Under the pieces are notes generated by a model, which saw nothing but the letters and a program-made list of their open reading frames with translations, made no database searches and was not told the DNA's origin. From Myxocyprinus asiaticus (Eukaryota > Chordata > Actinopteri > Cypriniformes > Catostomidae): a DNA stretch of 64,000 bases. Position numbers and translations under genes: made by a program. This document shows positions 1-12,464 of the stretch, piece by piece; the stretch's first letter is position 1, and every line of letters begins with the position of its first letter. The stretch lies in NCBI RefSeq assembly GCF_019703515.2, contig NC_059393.1, positions 7,891,501 to 7,955,500 of the forward strand, read 5' to 3'.

Positions 1-505
1 GTGTGTATGTGTGCATGCACGGATCAAAAGCCTTTATGTTTGCAAGCACACATTCACATATGTGAACACCAACATGTAAGAAAGCATGTAATACTCAAAG
101 AGTTTGTGCATGAACGTGTGCATGTGTGTGTTTGTGTGTGTGCGCTAGTGTGCATGTGTGTGTGTGTATGTGTGCGTGCACAGATCCGAGGCCTTTATGT
201 TTGCAAGCACATATTCACATATGTGAACAAGTATATGTAAGAAAGCATGTAATACTCAAAGAGTTTGTGCATGTACGTGAGCATGTGTGTGTCTGTGTGT
301 GTCTGTGTGTGCATGTGTGTGTTAGTGCACGTGTGTGTGTGTGTGTGTGTGTGGTAATGTTGGATGGATGAATAGATGTTGGATGCAGTTCAGGGTAGGA
401 TAAAGTTCATCTCTGTGAAAAAGAAAGCACAACTCTAAACAGTTTGTGCGTGTATGTGAGCATGTGTGTGTTTGTGTGTGCGTGCGCATGTGTGTGTGTG
501 TTAGT

Positions 506-536
<31 letters not shown>

Positions 537-575
537 CGCACGTGCACAGGTCCGAGGCCTTTATGTTTGTAAACA
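1..575. repeat. GT-rich minisatellite, about 161-bp unit
   Basis: The phrase CCTTTATGTTTGCAAGCACA followed by CATATGTGAACA recurs at 31 and 192 and, diverged, at 558. The phrase GAGTTTGTGCATG recurs at about 100 and 261 and, altered, at about 440. Units are separated by variable GT stretches with scattered CA changes. The array runs off the left edge. A non-repetitive insert at about 352-430 makes the last interval 366 bp. Reading frames rich in C and V here are translations of the GT repeat. Confidence 0.85.
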
Positions 576-665
576 CATATGCACATATCTGAACATGAAC
601 ATGATGAACATGCTCCTGAACACTACATTTTTCTTTTATTTTTGATCTCCCGCATTCATTTTCAA

Positions 666-1205
666 TGGCCGGTCATTTTTGACCGGGAACACCACAAGTG
701 TGCCATTTTGTACAAAATAAAATCATTTCAAAACAAACTTCCTGGTTAAACATTAAAGCACACTAGTGTGATAAATTGTACAGAATGTTTTCATATTTTT
801 TTTAATATTGCCAAAATTATCCACAAATAATAATTTGTGCCTGTAATAATTAGGTGCATAAGCTCAGGTCAGTGAGGCCTACGACAAGTTCCAAAAACAA
901 ATGCAAAACCTGTGCTAATTGAAAGAAAACAAGTTGACAAAAAGATTACATCCAATATTTGGTGATAATATGACATAATGAGAGATTTATAAGCAATTTT
1001 TAATAGGCCGGTCATTTTTGACCAGAAACACCACAAGTGAAACAAGGTGAAAAAAATAAAATACAAATTATATATTTTTTGGGGGGGGGGGGTGGAAGTT
1101 GTGATACCCTGTGTGAGCAAATCAGTAAGTTTTAGTCCAATAGGATAACATTAACTAGCATTTTCAGACAAAAGAAAATCCTCTTTGAGTCAAAATGACC
1201 AGAAC
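666..1205. repeat. Repeat with palindromic CCGGTCATTTTTGACCGG motif
   Basis: GGCCGGTCATTTTTGACC followed by ACACCACAAGTG occurs at about 668 and again, slightly changed, at about 1005. An inverted partial copy (TCAAAATGACCAG) lies near 1192. The motif is itself palindromic. An 11-base G run lies at 1081-1091. The spacing suggests a duplicated or internally repeated mobile fragment, but its class is not recognised. Confidence 0.5.
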
Positions 1206-1389
1206 AAAACATGAGAGTTAAAAGGTGGTGTGTAATGTTTTCAAAGTTAAATGCAAACCTGATCTTGTGAAAATTATGTGACTGTGGATACAATTTTGTA
1301 AACATTATATTACATCGCTACTTGTGCATATCACGACAGTTCCTAGGTGAAATATGATGCTAAAAGCAAGTTACATTTCTCCTAAGCAA

Positions 1390-1505
1390 ATTATGTTTTT
1401 TTATGGTTGATGCTCTAGCGAATTTAAATCAACAAAATCTACCTCCCTAAGCTAAACTTTAAACCTAACTGATACTGTCATAAAAAGCAAATAAGATGTG
1501 TAAAA
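1390..1505 (-). repeat. Interspersed repeat, related to 7600-7790
   Basis: Read on the minus strand this stretch carries TATCAGTTAGGTTTAAAG and TTTAGCTTAGGGAGGTA, closely matching the plus strand near 7670-7720. The two copies are therefore inverted relative to each other. Class unknown. Confidence 0.5.
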
Positions 1506-3031
1506 CATAATTGCTGAATCAACCACGACATTTTGTGGTCCTTATGACACTTTTGGCTCACGTGTTGACTCGCGTGCTCTTCAGGACTCGTACCCCTTTT
1601 TTTCTGCATTGCAAGTGCAACACTTTATCAGTGGAGCTACTGAGCAATTTGATTGCACCAGAACAAGCTTTTAAATATAATTGTTTATGTAATGTTTCAA
1701 AAGTCATGTGCTATAGTAAAAGTGTTTAGATGTCATAAGACAGCATTATATATGAAACAGGGCACAAAAGTAAGTGTTTATGATCTGAAATCTGCCAATT
1801 TAGGCTACTCTTGGTTTGTGTGAGTGTGGATATGTCATTGTTGTAACGCCTCCGGTGTTAATTTTAGCAGGAAACGTACAATGAGCCACGCCTTCAGAAG
1901 ATGTGAAATATGACACATGGGCTGCATGGAAGCTGACTTGCTGGTCTTAGATGGTCTCCAGCTGGAATAGCTGGTCACCCAGCCTGACTAGCTGACAAGT
2001 GCCCACAAAAACCCCAGACTAGCCTGAACAGCTAAAATCAGTTTTAAGCTGTTTGCTTGAGTTAAATGTGAAATACTAACAGCAATATTCAAAAACCACA
2101 CTGATAACACTGGCCTGCATTTGACAGCAATTGCTAATGCAGCCATTTGCAAACAATCTGCTGCGACAACCGAGGAAAACATTCATAAGCTAACACTGCA
2201 CACACCTGTGTCCATCTGTCCCAAACACAACCCAGACACCGGCGCATTAATCATCACAGTCCATCTCTGTTAGAATTCTCCCCAGGTGGCTGTTGATAAC
2301 AGAGGAGGTTCACTTTGTAATTAGCTATTTGGTTTATGCAAGGAATGAGCATACCGCGTCAGTCAGCGTTAGCCATTTCCATTGTCACTTTCCATTTAAC
2401 ACCAAAACTAAGCATGCTGTTGGCTAATTAACAACATTTGGATGAAGGGTCTTGTGTCAGGTTGTGAGACAGGAAATGTGTTGGGTCAACATAGTCTAGG
2501 TGTCAGTATGTTTTAAGCATATTAGCAAACTGTATCAAGAAATCCACACACCAATTTAGCATTTAGCATTCTTATGAATTAATGGATAGTTCACCCAAAA
2601 ATGAAAACTCACCCACATAACTGGGCAGTGCACTTACTAGTGAACTAGGTGGTTGACTGAGACACAAATGTTGCCGTTAGCTTGCTACAAACATCCACAG
2701 AGTAAAGCTAGCAAAAAAGACGTATAGCTTCTGGAGTTGTTCTCTAGAGGAAAAACTAGACAAAAACAACCACAGCAAAGTTGCCAGTGTGGTATGCAGT
2801 TGATATTTTGCAAGTGTTTGTGCTAGAGGCTGACTGCAGGCATTAGCTGTGATAGATTAGTAGGCAGTGAGACTGTGGTGAGACTTCCATGTAGACATGA
2901 GGAAACTCAGTGTCAACATACAGCTGCCAACAAACAAATGACACCTGATAAAATGTGTCATCTCTCTGTGTGTCTCTCAACAGGTTTAGACTGTAGAGAC
3001 TTGTTGAGCAATAAGGATCTATCTATTTATC
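1506..3031. other. No gene; AGCTGG-type repeat relic at about 1925-2045
   Basis: A short stretch with repeated AGCTGG / CCAGCCTGA wording at about 1925-2045 is a decayed copy of the palindromic repeat better preserved at 31185-31327. A fragment of the AGTTCACCCAAAAATGAAAA repeat lies at 2587-2625. No convincing exon or RNA gene in the remainder. Confidence 0.45.
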
Positions 3032-3033
3032 TA

Positions 3034-4563
<1,530 letters not shown>

Positions 4564-4690
4564 TATCTATCTATCTATCTATCTATCCGTCCGTCCGTCC
4601 GTCCGTCCATCCATCCATCCATCCATATTTATCTGTTCGCCCATCATCCATCATCTTATCTATCTTTCAGTTTGTCCATCTGTCCATCAA
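4564..4690. repeat. Tetranucleotide microsatellite (TATC, CGTC, CATC blocks)
   Basis: Consecutive blocks of TATC, then CGTC, then CATC repeats, followed by looser TCTG-type copies. A short ATCT tract also lies left of the Tc1 element, so the element split this repeat. Confidence 0.9.
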
Positions 4691-5094
4691 TCTGTCTATC
4701 TGACACTGCAAAAAGCTTCTGCTCTTAGAATAGAATGCTCCAATCTGACCACTAGCCACTGCAGGCCAGCATAACACTCCAGAGCCTAGAACTTTCAAAC
4801 ACTTCGATTTTCCAGGCATCCATTACCTCAAAACCATGCCACTGCAGCAAAACAATCAATACGTGCAACAAACTGCTAACCCCGTGCATCAGAGTACTGA
4901 TTATGCTGAGCCTTGAGGCCAAAGCCAAAACTTTCACCTCACCTGTGGCTTATACACTGACCCCCACATACCCCCACATCAGAAGGATTCGATAGCCACA
5001 CGCATCGAATCCTTCAGCATATGCAATAAAATGTACTTCTAGACTTGGAATTTGAGTTCTAAAAGTCACACAAATTTAGAATGTCACAAGGGTT

Positions 5095-5145
5095 AGTAAA
5101 TGATGACAAAATTTAATTTTTGGGTGAACTATTCTTTTGTACATT
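5095..5145 (-). repeat. AGTTCACCCAAAAATGA-type MITE end
   Basis: Plus strand reads AATGATGACAAAATT followed by TTTTTGGGTGAACTA, the inverted end of a very common fish palindromic repeat. Other copies lie at 2587, 6065, 31528-31735, 48005, 50895 and 60575. Confidence 0.6.
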
Positions 5146-5186
5146 TTGTAGAGTACAAGTTGGAAGTATTGCAACTTTTCAACATG

Positions 5187-5211
5187 TCACACACACACAC
5201 ACACACACACA
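5187..5211. repeat. (CA)n microsatellite
   Basis: Uninterrupted CA dinucleotide run. Confidence 0.95.
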
Positions 5212-5500
5212 TGCTGGTGCGGCTATACTTATGAGGACTGTCCATAGACATAATGATTTTTATACTGTACGAACTACAGATTCTATCCCCTAACCCTACC
5301 CCTAAACCTAACCCTCACAAAAAAAAACTTTCTGCATTTTTACATTTTCAATAAAACATTGTTTAGTATGTTTTTTAAGTTATTTGAATTATGGGGACAC
5401 TAGAAATGTCCTCATAAACCACTTTTATAGCATAATACCCTTGTAATTACCAGTTTGTAACCTAAAAACAATGTCCTCGTAAACCACCCAAACCTACCCA
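5212..5500. repeat. Interspersed repeat with telomere-like CCCTAA core
   Basis: The block begins TATGAGGACTGTCC, contains CCCTAACCCTACCCC and CTAAACCTAACCCTC near 5289-5313, and continues with TTTCTGCATTTTTACATTTTC and ATGGGGACAC. This ordered set of phrases is a dispersed repeat known from fish introns. The telomere-like part is internal to it rather than an interstitial telomere. Flanked on both sides by CA microsatellites. Confidence 0.55.
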
Positions 5501-5509
5501 CAGACACAC

Positions 5510-5511
5510 AT

Positions 5512-5547
<36 letters not shown>

Positions 5548-5562
5548 CACACACACACACAA
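5510..5562. repeat. (CA)n microsatellite
   Basis: CA dinucleotide run interrupted by one TCA. Confidence 0.95.
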
Positions 5563-7555
5563 ACTAACACAAGTTAAATGGGTTTTCATTGTAAGACTAC
5601 ACTCATCTGTCACTGTAATTCCAATAAAGCACCATGAGCTTGACAAGTGGCAAAAAATAACACAGTACTGCTAAATTTCCCTCAACCAGTCATACACTAT
5701 GTTGTTGGGGTGGCAGGGTTTGTGTTTGTCCAATTTTGTAGACGGAAACATATTTCTTACTCCTGTAAGAGGCTATCTTTCACTGGCTGACAGACATTGC
5801 AGAATTCATGCATTTCAGGCCCTGAAGATTAGACTGTCGCTGTGACCATTGACAGCTCTGGGGCACAAGCATATATTACTGACCTTTAAACTGTGACACA
5901 CTGAAATTGAGCCACTTCTCTTTCAGGACCCAGAGGGGACTCAAGCGTAAATCGATGACAGTTCAGTTGCCTGGAAGCGAATCTGCACGTGATTCTGATG
6001 TGCAGTTTCTTTTTTTCTTTTTTTTCTTTTTTTTTTGAGTGACTTTTTAATTCTAATTCCTTTAAAGAAATAGTTCACACAAAAGTAAACATTTTATCAT
6101 AAAGTACTCACCCTTATGTTGTTCCAAATGCGGAACCGGAAGGAGATGTTTTAATGTCTTTTTAATACAACAGCTGTGGATAGTGCCTTACTTTACAGCT
6201 TAAAAAAAAAAAAAAAAAAAGAAAGTATTTTGAAGGCATACACTACTTAATATTTATAAAAAAATATAATTTATTCAAAATATATATTTATACGAAATTT
6301 AAGTCATTCCACGTAAAAACTCTAGATGCCCGTTGCGCATTCATGAGAGAAGCTCGTTTACATTGGCACGCGTGTGGTTTTTAGCAAGTTATCATTATTA
6401 ATGAATTTATGATTTAATTGAAATACCTAAATTAGCACTATTTCAGTGCTGATTGTGCAGGCTTAAACTAGATGGGGAGATCAGTGAATAAGGTGCAGGG
6501 ATTTTCACTCAAAATATTACAAGCAAAAGTGCCACAACTGTTAAGTGAATTCACCCCTTAGTCTTCGCAGCGTCTGACTAATCATAAATACATGCTAATA
6601 AAACATTTATTGCTGCTTTGCATGCTGAAGTAGAATTAAATGAAGACCCTAAAGGCGTCCTGAAATTCTGTGTTGGAAGACTTTCAGTTGAATTCAAGTA
6701 TTCATAATTATTCTGGTTCCTAAAGCAATGATTGCCGATAGCACAAGTTACATCTTCTCCAAGAGAAACAAACAGACATGATATTGTTTTTGTAATATAC
6801 AAGATGCGGTGACCTAAGAGTGCATGGTAGATGATAGTACGTCCTTTGCCACTTTCCATGATGAGGTTACAAAATATGACTTGAAACTCTTGAAATATTA
6901 AGTACATTTTTGCTCTTTTTAAACAAATGGCCATTAAATGGAGGTTCTTAACCTTCAGAAAACCAAAGGAGAATGGGGTGGACGTTTTAATTTCCGTTTA
7001 TTTGAAATGTGGTTTCTCATTACTGCAACCCTGTAACCAAAATTGGCTGAAAACAGTTTAAAAACCTGATATGTGATTCTGTTATTTTATAGCAAAAACC
7101 AGTAAAATTGTTTAAAAAATTGGATGCAAAATTGCAGATTTAGTCTAAATTAAGCTATCACTCAGTAGAAGGTAGTTTGTTACCAAATGTTTGTTTGTAG
7201 ATGCAGATAAATGTATGTATATTTCATTTAAATGGCTTTTTAAACCTGTGTCTGCACAAACTAAAGCTAGAATAAGATAATTAAAGAAAACAAACCTTGT
7301 CTCATAGAATAAATGTTACTATAACAAATTTTTCGCAAACTGGCTTTTATGTGCTGCCTTCTACGCTATGAAAATGATACATTTTAACGCTTCTATTAAA
7401 GACTCACCAACATTTACACACTTATTCCAATGTGATAAACTTCCGTGACAGCTCACCTGTTGTTGGACTTTGAACTTTGAAAGATCAGCCAAGCACGCAA
7501 ACTGACACGTGAGACGAAAGTGTCCTAGAAGTGACATGAAATGACCTGGTTGCTT
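5563..7555. other. No gene recognised; MITE fragment and homopolymer tracts
   Basis: A plus-orientation copy of the AGTTCACCC repeat is at about 6065-6160 (ATAGTTCACACAAAAGT, then ACTCACCCTTATGTTGTTCC). T-rich tracts lie at 6007-6037 and an A18 tract at 6203-6220. No conserved coding frame or splice pair was found. The 118-codon minus frame at 6578-6934 has no recognisable domain and is taken as chance. Confidence 0.4.
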
Positions 7556-7559
7556 CAGT

Positions 7560-7810
7560 AAATGTGCTTTTCATGTCGCATTTGCTTTTAAGACACTATC
7601 GATTAGGTTTGGATGTTGGTTTATGTGTAAAGATGTCTGTTTTGTTTGCCTCTCATTTGCTTTTAGAACACTATCAGTTAGGTTTAGGTTAAAGTTTTAG
7701 CTTAGGGAGGTACGTTTTACTCATTTAAATCTCCATTTAACATTCAACTTCAAAACCTCGTCTGATTACGACACAATTTCACTCGCTTTTGGCGCCCCCC
7801 GCTGGACATT
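7560..7810 (+). repeat. Interspersed repeat, inverted relative to 1390-1505
   Basis: Contains CACTATCAGTTAGGTTTAGG and GCTTAGGGAGGTACG, matching the reverse complement of 1390-1505, and an internal partial duplication: GCTTTTAAGACACTATC at about 7586 recurs as GCTTTTAGAACACTATC at about 7660. Class unknown. Confidence 0.45.
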
Positions 7811-7955
7811 TCACTGGGAAACTGCAGCCAATTGCAGTCATTTTATTTGCAAAACTGTTGCCACGGTCACATCATTTTCATGAGATCATGCTGAAAAATA
7901 TGTGATAGTTCCAAAAACAATTTGTTCAAAAGCTTGCAAAGAATGAATGACCTAC

Positions 7956-8039
7956 CTTCACACTTTTCCAGGATCTGAACCGTTTCTCCAAGCTCTAGAG
8001 TCAGTCCATGTGACACAGATCCACGGAAACTACAGACCA
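7956..8039 (-). CDS. dock3: dock3 exon (likely exon 2), start of SH3 domain
   Basis: Internal coding exon of 84 bp. On the minus strand a pyrimidine-rich tract ends in TTTTGTCAG directly before the exon, and the exon ends GTGTGAAG followed by GTAGGT, so both splice sites are consensus. It starts with 2 nt of a split codon and ends with 1 nt of the next. The frame reads VCSFRGSV, then SHGLTLELG, then ETVQILEKCEG, without stops. This is the first part of the N-terminal SH3 domain of DOCK-B proteins (DOCK3/DOCK4), Rac exchange factors that work with ELMO adaptors. The CSFRGSV and ETVQILEKCEG wording fits DOCK3; from memory DOCK4 has ASFRGTV and KCDG at these places. Exon 3, expected to begin with WYRG, is not seen at 1-7955, and no exon 1 was found above 8039, so the rest lies outside the window or in long introns. 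The family is recognised from remembered sequence; paralogue choice is less certain than family. Confidence 0.82.
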
Positions 8040-8122
8040 CTGACAAAAGAAGAGAAAGAACAGGGGGAGTTAGACAAGCATTGAACACATTCAGGGATAT
8101 TGGGTTTACAATAAGACATATC

Positions 8123-9137
8123 ATTTTGTTGTTAAAGCTGAAGTGTGCTATTTCTGCGCCACTAGCGTCACCGAACGTAATTGCACTTCCCTTGCCTGCT
8201 ATTTCTCAAACAAACAGATCAACCTATTATGCTACATACTAAGCTGGTTTGGAGGAAGTATTTCAACATAGAAAAAATACTACACACATTTAACAGAGTC
8301 AGTTATGCTAATATTTAGAGAAAATAGTGAAGGAATTTCTTACAATACTTTACCATAATTCAAACCTTAGAATTTATTAAACACTTCAGACAGTAAATTC
8401 AATAGTGACCTATTTATAAGCAAAAGAGTGGAGAATAGAATGACTATTGGTCCAGCTTTACCCAAAAGGAAGCCAATACAATGATGTACATCCTGTGTGA
8501 AAAATGCAAACAAATAGCCATACTTTCACATTTCAGTTTTGGGGTATTTGTGGAAAGATTCAGTAATAGATGCAGTGGACCCCAGTGTTTTTGCTTTTGT
8601 TTAGGGATTAGCCAAAAGACAAAGCTACTCTTATATTGAGGCCATTTTCAGTCTATGCCTTTCACTGGAGGGTTTAGTTGAAACAAAATGTGTTGTTTTG
8701 TTTCTTTTCTGCCTTTATTGTTTTCTTCCCCTACAAAAATGTACCACAGTAGCCATAGTTTCTGTCAAATACCTGTTACTACCTTAGTAGTTCATAGTTC
8801 TCTTACACTGTTTGAAGGAGAACAAACAGTGTAAGAACTGTTTGAGTAAATTTATAAATTAGTATATTTTGGTTTTACAATAGTAACAATAACTGTGAAA
8901 ATGGTATCTTGTTTGGCACAATGGTTACCATTTTTATTACACTTTTGTAAGGGTTTGTTATATATTTCACATACTGTAAGTATATTTTAGCAATCAGGTA
9001 TGTGAGCCCATACTATATTGTGAATAAAATCATGGCTAAAGGACACTGCAAGGCATAACATAGCAACATAGAATGTCCTAATTTCCTTATAGCTTTTATA
9101 TAATGGTTGCTGCATAGTAAAAATATGAAATATTTTC
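8123..9137. other. No gene; repeat fragment and a short hairpin
   Basis: At about 8133-8195, just upstream of the dock3 exon acceptor, is a fish repeat fragment (TATTTCTGCGCCACTAGCGT). At 8802-8835 CTTACACTGTTTG and its exact complement flank an 8-nt loop, a perfect 13-bp hairpin. The rest is AT-rich with no supported feature. Confidence 0.4.
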
Positions 9138-10226
9138 TTTACAAGAATGCTTTGGGTTCAATAAATGTTAAGCTCAATTAACAACATTTTTGGGATAATG
9201 TTGATTTTCTCCTAAAATTATTTTGTAAATAATATTCATTATTTACATGAATGTCCCTCATTCATGTAAATAAAGCAAAAATCGGGGGGCCTGGGTAGCT
9301 CAGTGAGTACCACTACCACCCCTGGAGTCGTGAGTTTGAATCCAGGGCGTGCTGAGTGACTCCAGCCAGGTCTCCTAAGCAACCAAATTGACCCGGTTGC
9401 TAGGGAGGGTCACATGGGGTAAACTCCTCGTGGTCGCTATAATGTGGTTTCCGCTCTCGGCGGGTGTTGAGTTGTGCGTGGATGCCGCGGAGAATAGCGT
9501 GAAGCCTACACAGGCACTATGTCTCCGCGGTAACACACTCAACAAGCCGCGTGATAAGATGCGCGGATTGACGGTCTCAGATGCGGAGGCAACTGAGATT
9601 CGTCCTCCACCACTCAGATTGAGGCGAGTCACTATGCCACCACGAGGACTTACAGCACATTGGGAATTGGGCATTCCAAATTGGGGAGAAAAAAAAAAAA
9701 GAAATAAAGCAAAAATCACAGTTACAGCAAGGCACTTACAATGGAAGTTAATGGAGACAGTCCATAAACACTAAAATATATACTGTTTCAAAAGCGAAGC
9801 CACAAAGCGTAAACATTTTAGATGTAAACATGATTTTAGTGTAATAAAATTGCTTACCCAATCTGTGTAACGTTATATCCAATATTGCAACATTGTTGCC
9901 ATGACAACGAAACCCTGTCATCCCTTTACAGGTACTGGATCTAATTTTACACAGATGAGGTTAGTAAGTGATTTGATCACATTAAAACCATGTTAACACA
10001 TATGATGTTTACATCTTGTGGCTATACTTTTGAAACAGTGAATATTTTAGAGATCACGGACTGGTCCCAGTCACTTCCATTGTAAGTGCCTCACTGTACA
10101 GTAACTGCTTTTTTAAAATAAACAAGGAACGAGTCAATTTATTTTTTTATTTTATGGTAATCAAAATTACTCCACAACTTATGGTAATTGAGCTTCACTT
10201 GTACTGAACCCAGAACATTCCTTTAA
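9138..10226. mobile_element. Palindromic MITE, split by a SINE
   Basis: Long inverted repeat. The left end (GAATGCTTTGGGTTCA, AAGCTCAATTA) matches the reverse of the right end (TAATTGAGCTTCACTTGTAC, GAACCCAGAACATTCC). Inner arms also pair: GGCACTTACAATGGAAG at about 9731 with CTTCCATTGTAAGTGCCTC near 10074. Without the SINE and its duplicated target the element would be about 655 bp. No coding capacity, so it is non-autonomous. Superfamily not assigned. Confidence 0.75.
9284..9701 (+). mobile_element. tRNA-derived SINE, copy 1
   Basis: The head GGGGGGCCTGGGTAGCTCAG resembles a pol III A box (TAGCTCAGTGAG), and GAGTTTGAATCC is a slightly decayed B box. A conserved body follows (GGTTGCTAGGGAGGGTCACA, GGAATTGGGCATTCCAAATT) and an A-rich tail. 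A perfect 16-bp target duplication, AAATAAAGCAAAAATC, flanks it at 9268-9283 and 9702-9717. Overlapping open frames on both strands are artefacts of the SINE. Confidence 0.9.
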
Positions 10227-10399
10227 AACGCTGTTTAGCAAATCTGTTGAGTGTATCCTTCCGATACAAATATGTAGCAGATTTTTGTACCTGTGTTAGG
10301 TGCTGTTCACATCAACGTTTTTAAATCCATTTGTGCTATTTTTCAGTTGTTTTTCAATGTAAACTTGCGCTAAAAGTCTTTGACGTTGTGCCGCTTCAC

Positions 10400-10530
10400 T
10401 GTCCATGTCAATGTCAATGTCAGTTTATTTATAGAGCACAATTAAAAACAACAACAGTTGACCAATGTGCTGTACAACAATTACAAATGGCATACTATAT
10501 AAAAATAGATATTCAAAAAAGAAAGTAAAA
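10400..10530 (+). repeat. Fish interspersed repeat (TTTATTTATAGAGCAC type)
   Basis: CAGTTTATTTATAGAGCAC then AACAACAACAGTTGACCAA and GTGCTGTACAAC form a dispersed fish repeat often seen as a 3' tail of retroposons. Preceded by a short TGTCAA repeat. Extent approximate. Confidence 0.5.
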
Positions 10531-10781
10531 TCCAATTCACGTTGTTGTTTTTTCCACGATACACGGTAAGTATCGTGTGTCGAGGGGTGTGTCAGATTTG
10601 CAGCAACTGTCAAATAAAAGGATTTATTTTCACTGACTGTATTTCAGAATTATCAATACCTCACATACTGCAGCTTTTTTCCAGCAGAGATACTCCAAAA
10701 ACATTGCCATGGTAACCTGGACAGAGTATCCCAGGGAATCACTGAACCCATGTTAATGAAAATGTTCACATAAAAAGACTG

Positions 10782-10820
10782 TTTTTTTGTTTGTTTGTTT
10801 GTTTGTTTGTTTGTTTGTTT
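10782..10820. repeat. (TTTG)n microsatellite
   Basis: About nine tandem GTTT units. Confidence 0.9.
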
Positions 10821-11436
10821 TCCGAGATCAGATATAGCTCTTCAACAGTGACCAGACATGTGTATAGTTAAAATTATCTCAACGCTGTCATTCTTTTTAC
10901 TGACTTCTTTACAAGAACTTTGGAAGGACCTGACGGTTAATAAAATAATGACCGAATTTTTATATTGGGGTGAACAATAAGAAAGTGTATGTTTGTGTGT
11001 GTGAAATACAGATATGTCTTTGATGTGATGAGATATTTTGGTGAAAGCACATTCCTAAAATAAACCCCTGCTTAGCTTAGTCTAGATTTGAGTCCACATG
11101 CATGTTGTTTTTTCAGTCAAAATATCTCCCGAACTGGGAAATAAGCCATCTGTTGCCTCTGTCATTCTATTAAGTTGAGATTATAAATGGTCAGACAGCC
11201 ACAGACCAGCTGAAATGCCCAGAACAAAGCTGAGTAATTTCTCTGAATCCATCTGTATTTGTGCAACATGATCCTGTCTGGCCTGTTTTGCTCGGTGAGG
11301 CTGTACACAGACATTTGATGGGCTCTCTCGAACCATTTTTTTTTTAAGGCTTAAAAATGAAAGAATCAGAGTAATACTTGTTTCATGTCCTTTGGGTATA
11401 TCAGACCTGATCAGCTGAATTAGCTGATTAGGAAAA

Positions 11437-11438
<2 letters not shown>
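10821..11438. other. No feature recognised
   Basis: Mixed-composition intron sequence with no repeat, exon or RNA gene that could be supported. Confidence 0.4.

Positions 11439-11503
<65 letters not shown>
11439..11503. repeat. (TA)n microsatellite
   Basis: About 32 uninterrupted TA units. Y/I-rich frames over it are spurious. Confidence 0.97.
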
Positions 11504-11506
<3 letters not shown>

Positions 11507-11995
11507 CGTCTCTCGCTGAATGTGCTTAAATGCGATATACAATATAGAATAGCCTTTCTGCCCGGGCCCGGGACAGAAGGTCCAGTACTCAGGTACTCAG
11601 TCGTCGAGAACACAGAATTTAAGCATCTGCTTAACGTGCTTGAGCCCCATTATAAAGTTCCTACAAGAATGCATTTCAGCAATTCTGTACTGCCCACTCT
11701 ATATAAACAAGCATGCGCTGTAATTGTCCAGCAGGGGACATTTTCAATGCTAACAGACCCGCCCTCTTGTCTGATAATGTGGATAATCTGATTTTCCCGA
11801 AAAAAACAAAACAAATGAAAATTGATAATTGAGTGATAAGTACAAGTGGTAAGCTGAAAGGCAAAAGACACAGAAATATACACTGCTAATGTCTTAATTT
11901 TGTTACAATTATTATAATTGCACTTTTCCTTGTGAGACTTCACAATAAGAATTGTTGCCCATCAGCCACTATGTGTTCAAAATAAATAATTTAAA
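11504..11995. other. No gene recognised
   Basis: Short chance frames on both strands lack any known motif. GCCCGGGCCCGGG near 11562 is a short GC-rich palindrome. Confidence 0.35.
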
Positions 11996-12008
11996 GAAAG
12001 ATTCTTAC

Positions 12009-12451
12009 GGGGGGCCTGGGTAGCTCAGCGAGTATTGACGCTGACTACCACCCCTGGAGTCACGAGTTTGAATCCAGGGCATGATGAGTGACTCCAACCA
12101 GGTCTCCTAAGCTACCAAATTGGCCTGGTTGCTAGGGAGGGTAGAGTCACATGGGGTAACCTTCTCGTGGTCGCGATTAGGGGTTCTAGCTCTCAGTGGG
12201 GCGCGTGGTAAATTTTGCGTGGATCGCGGAGAATAGCATGAGCCTCCCATGCTATGAGTCTCCGCGGTGTCATGCACAACGAGCCACGTGATAAAATGCA
12301 CGGATTGACGGTCTCAGAAGCGGAGGCAACTGAGACTTGTCCTCTGCCACCCGGATTAAGGTGAGTAACTGCGCCACATCAAGGACCTACTAATTAGTGG
12401 GAATTGGGAATTTCAAATTGGGAGAAAAAGGGGATAAAAAATAAAAAAAAG
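12009..12451 (+). mobile_element. tRNA-derived SINE, copy 2
   Basis: Same family as 9284-9701: head GGGGGGCCTGGGTAGCTCAG, B box GAGTTTGAATCC, body GGTTGCTAGGGAGGGTAGAG, tail GGGAGAAAAAGGGG then A-rich. The 13-bp duplication GAAAGATTCTTAC is perfect at 11996-12008 and 12452-12464. Confidence 0.9.
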
Positions 12452-12464
12452 GAAAGATTCTTAC

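Noticed and set aside
5285..5315. Interstitial telomere
   Set aside because: The CCCTAA-like units are irregular, only about 25 bp long and embedded in a dispersed repeat.
9284..9370. tRNA gene at the SINE heads
   Set aside because: A and B boxes are present but the cloverleaf is degraded and the sequence continues into a SINE body and A-rich tail; same for 12009, 26453, 36925, 54249 and 54660.
9375..9774. Overlapping 114- and 128-codon frames on both strands
   Set aside because: They coincide with a tRNA-derived SINE with clear target duplication; the same frames recur in other SINE copies.
11428..11613. Frames rich in Y/I, H/T or C/V over simple repeats
   Set aside because: Direct translations of TA or GT microsatellites (also at 1-371, 21587-21802, 33490-33762, 61814-62023).
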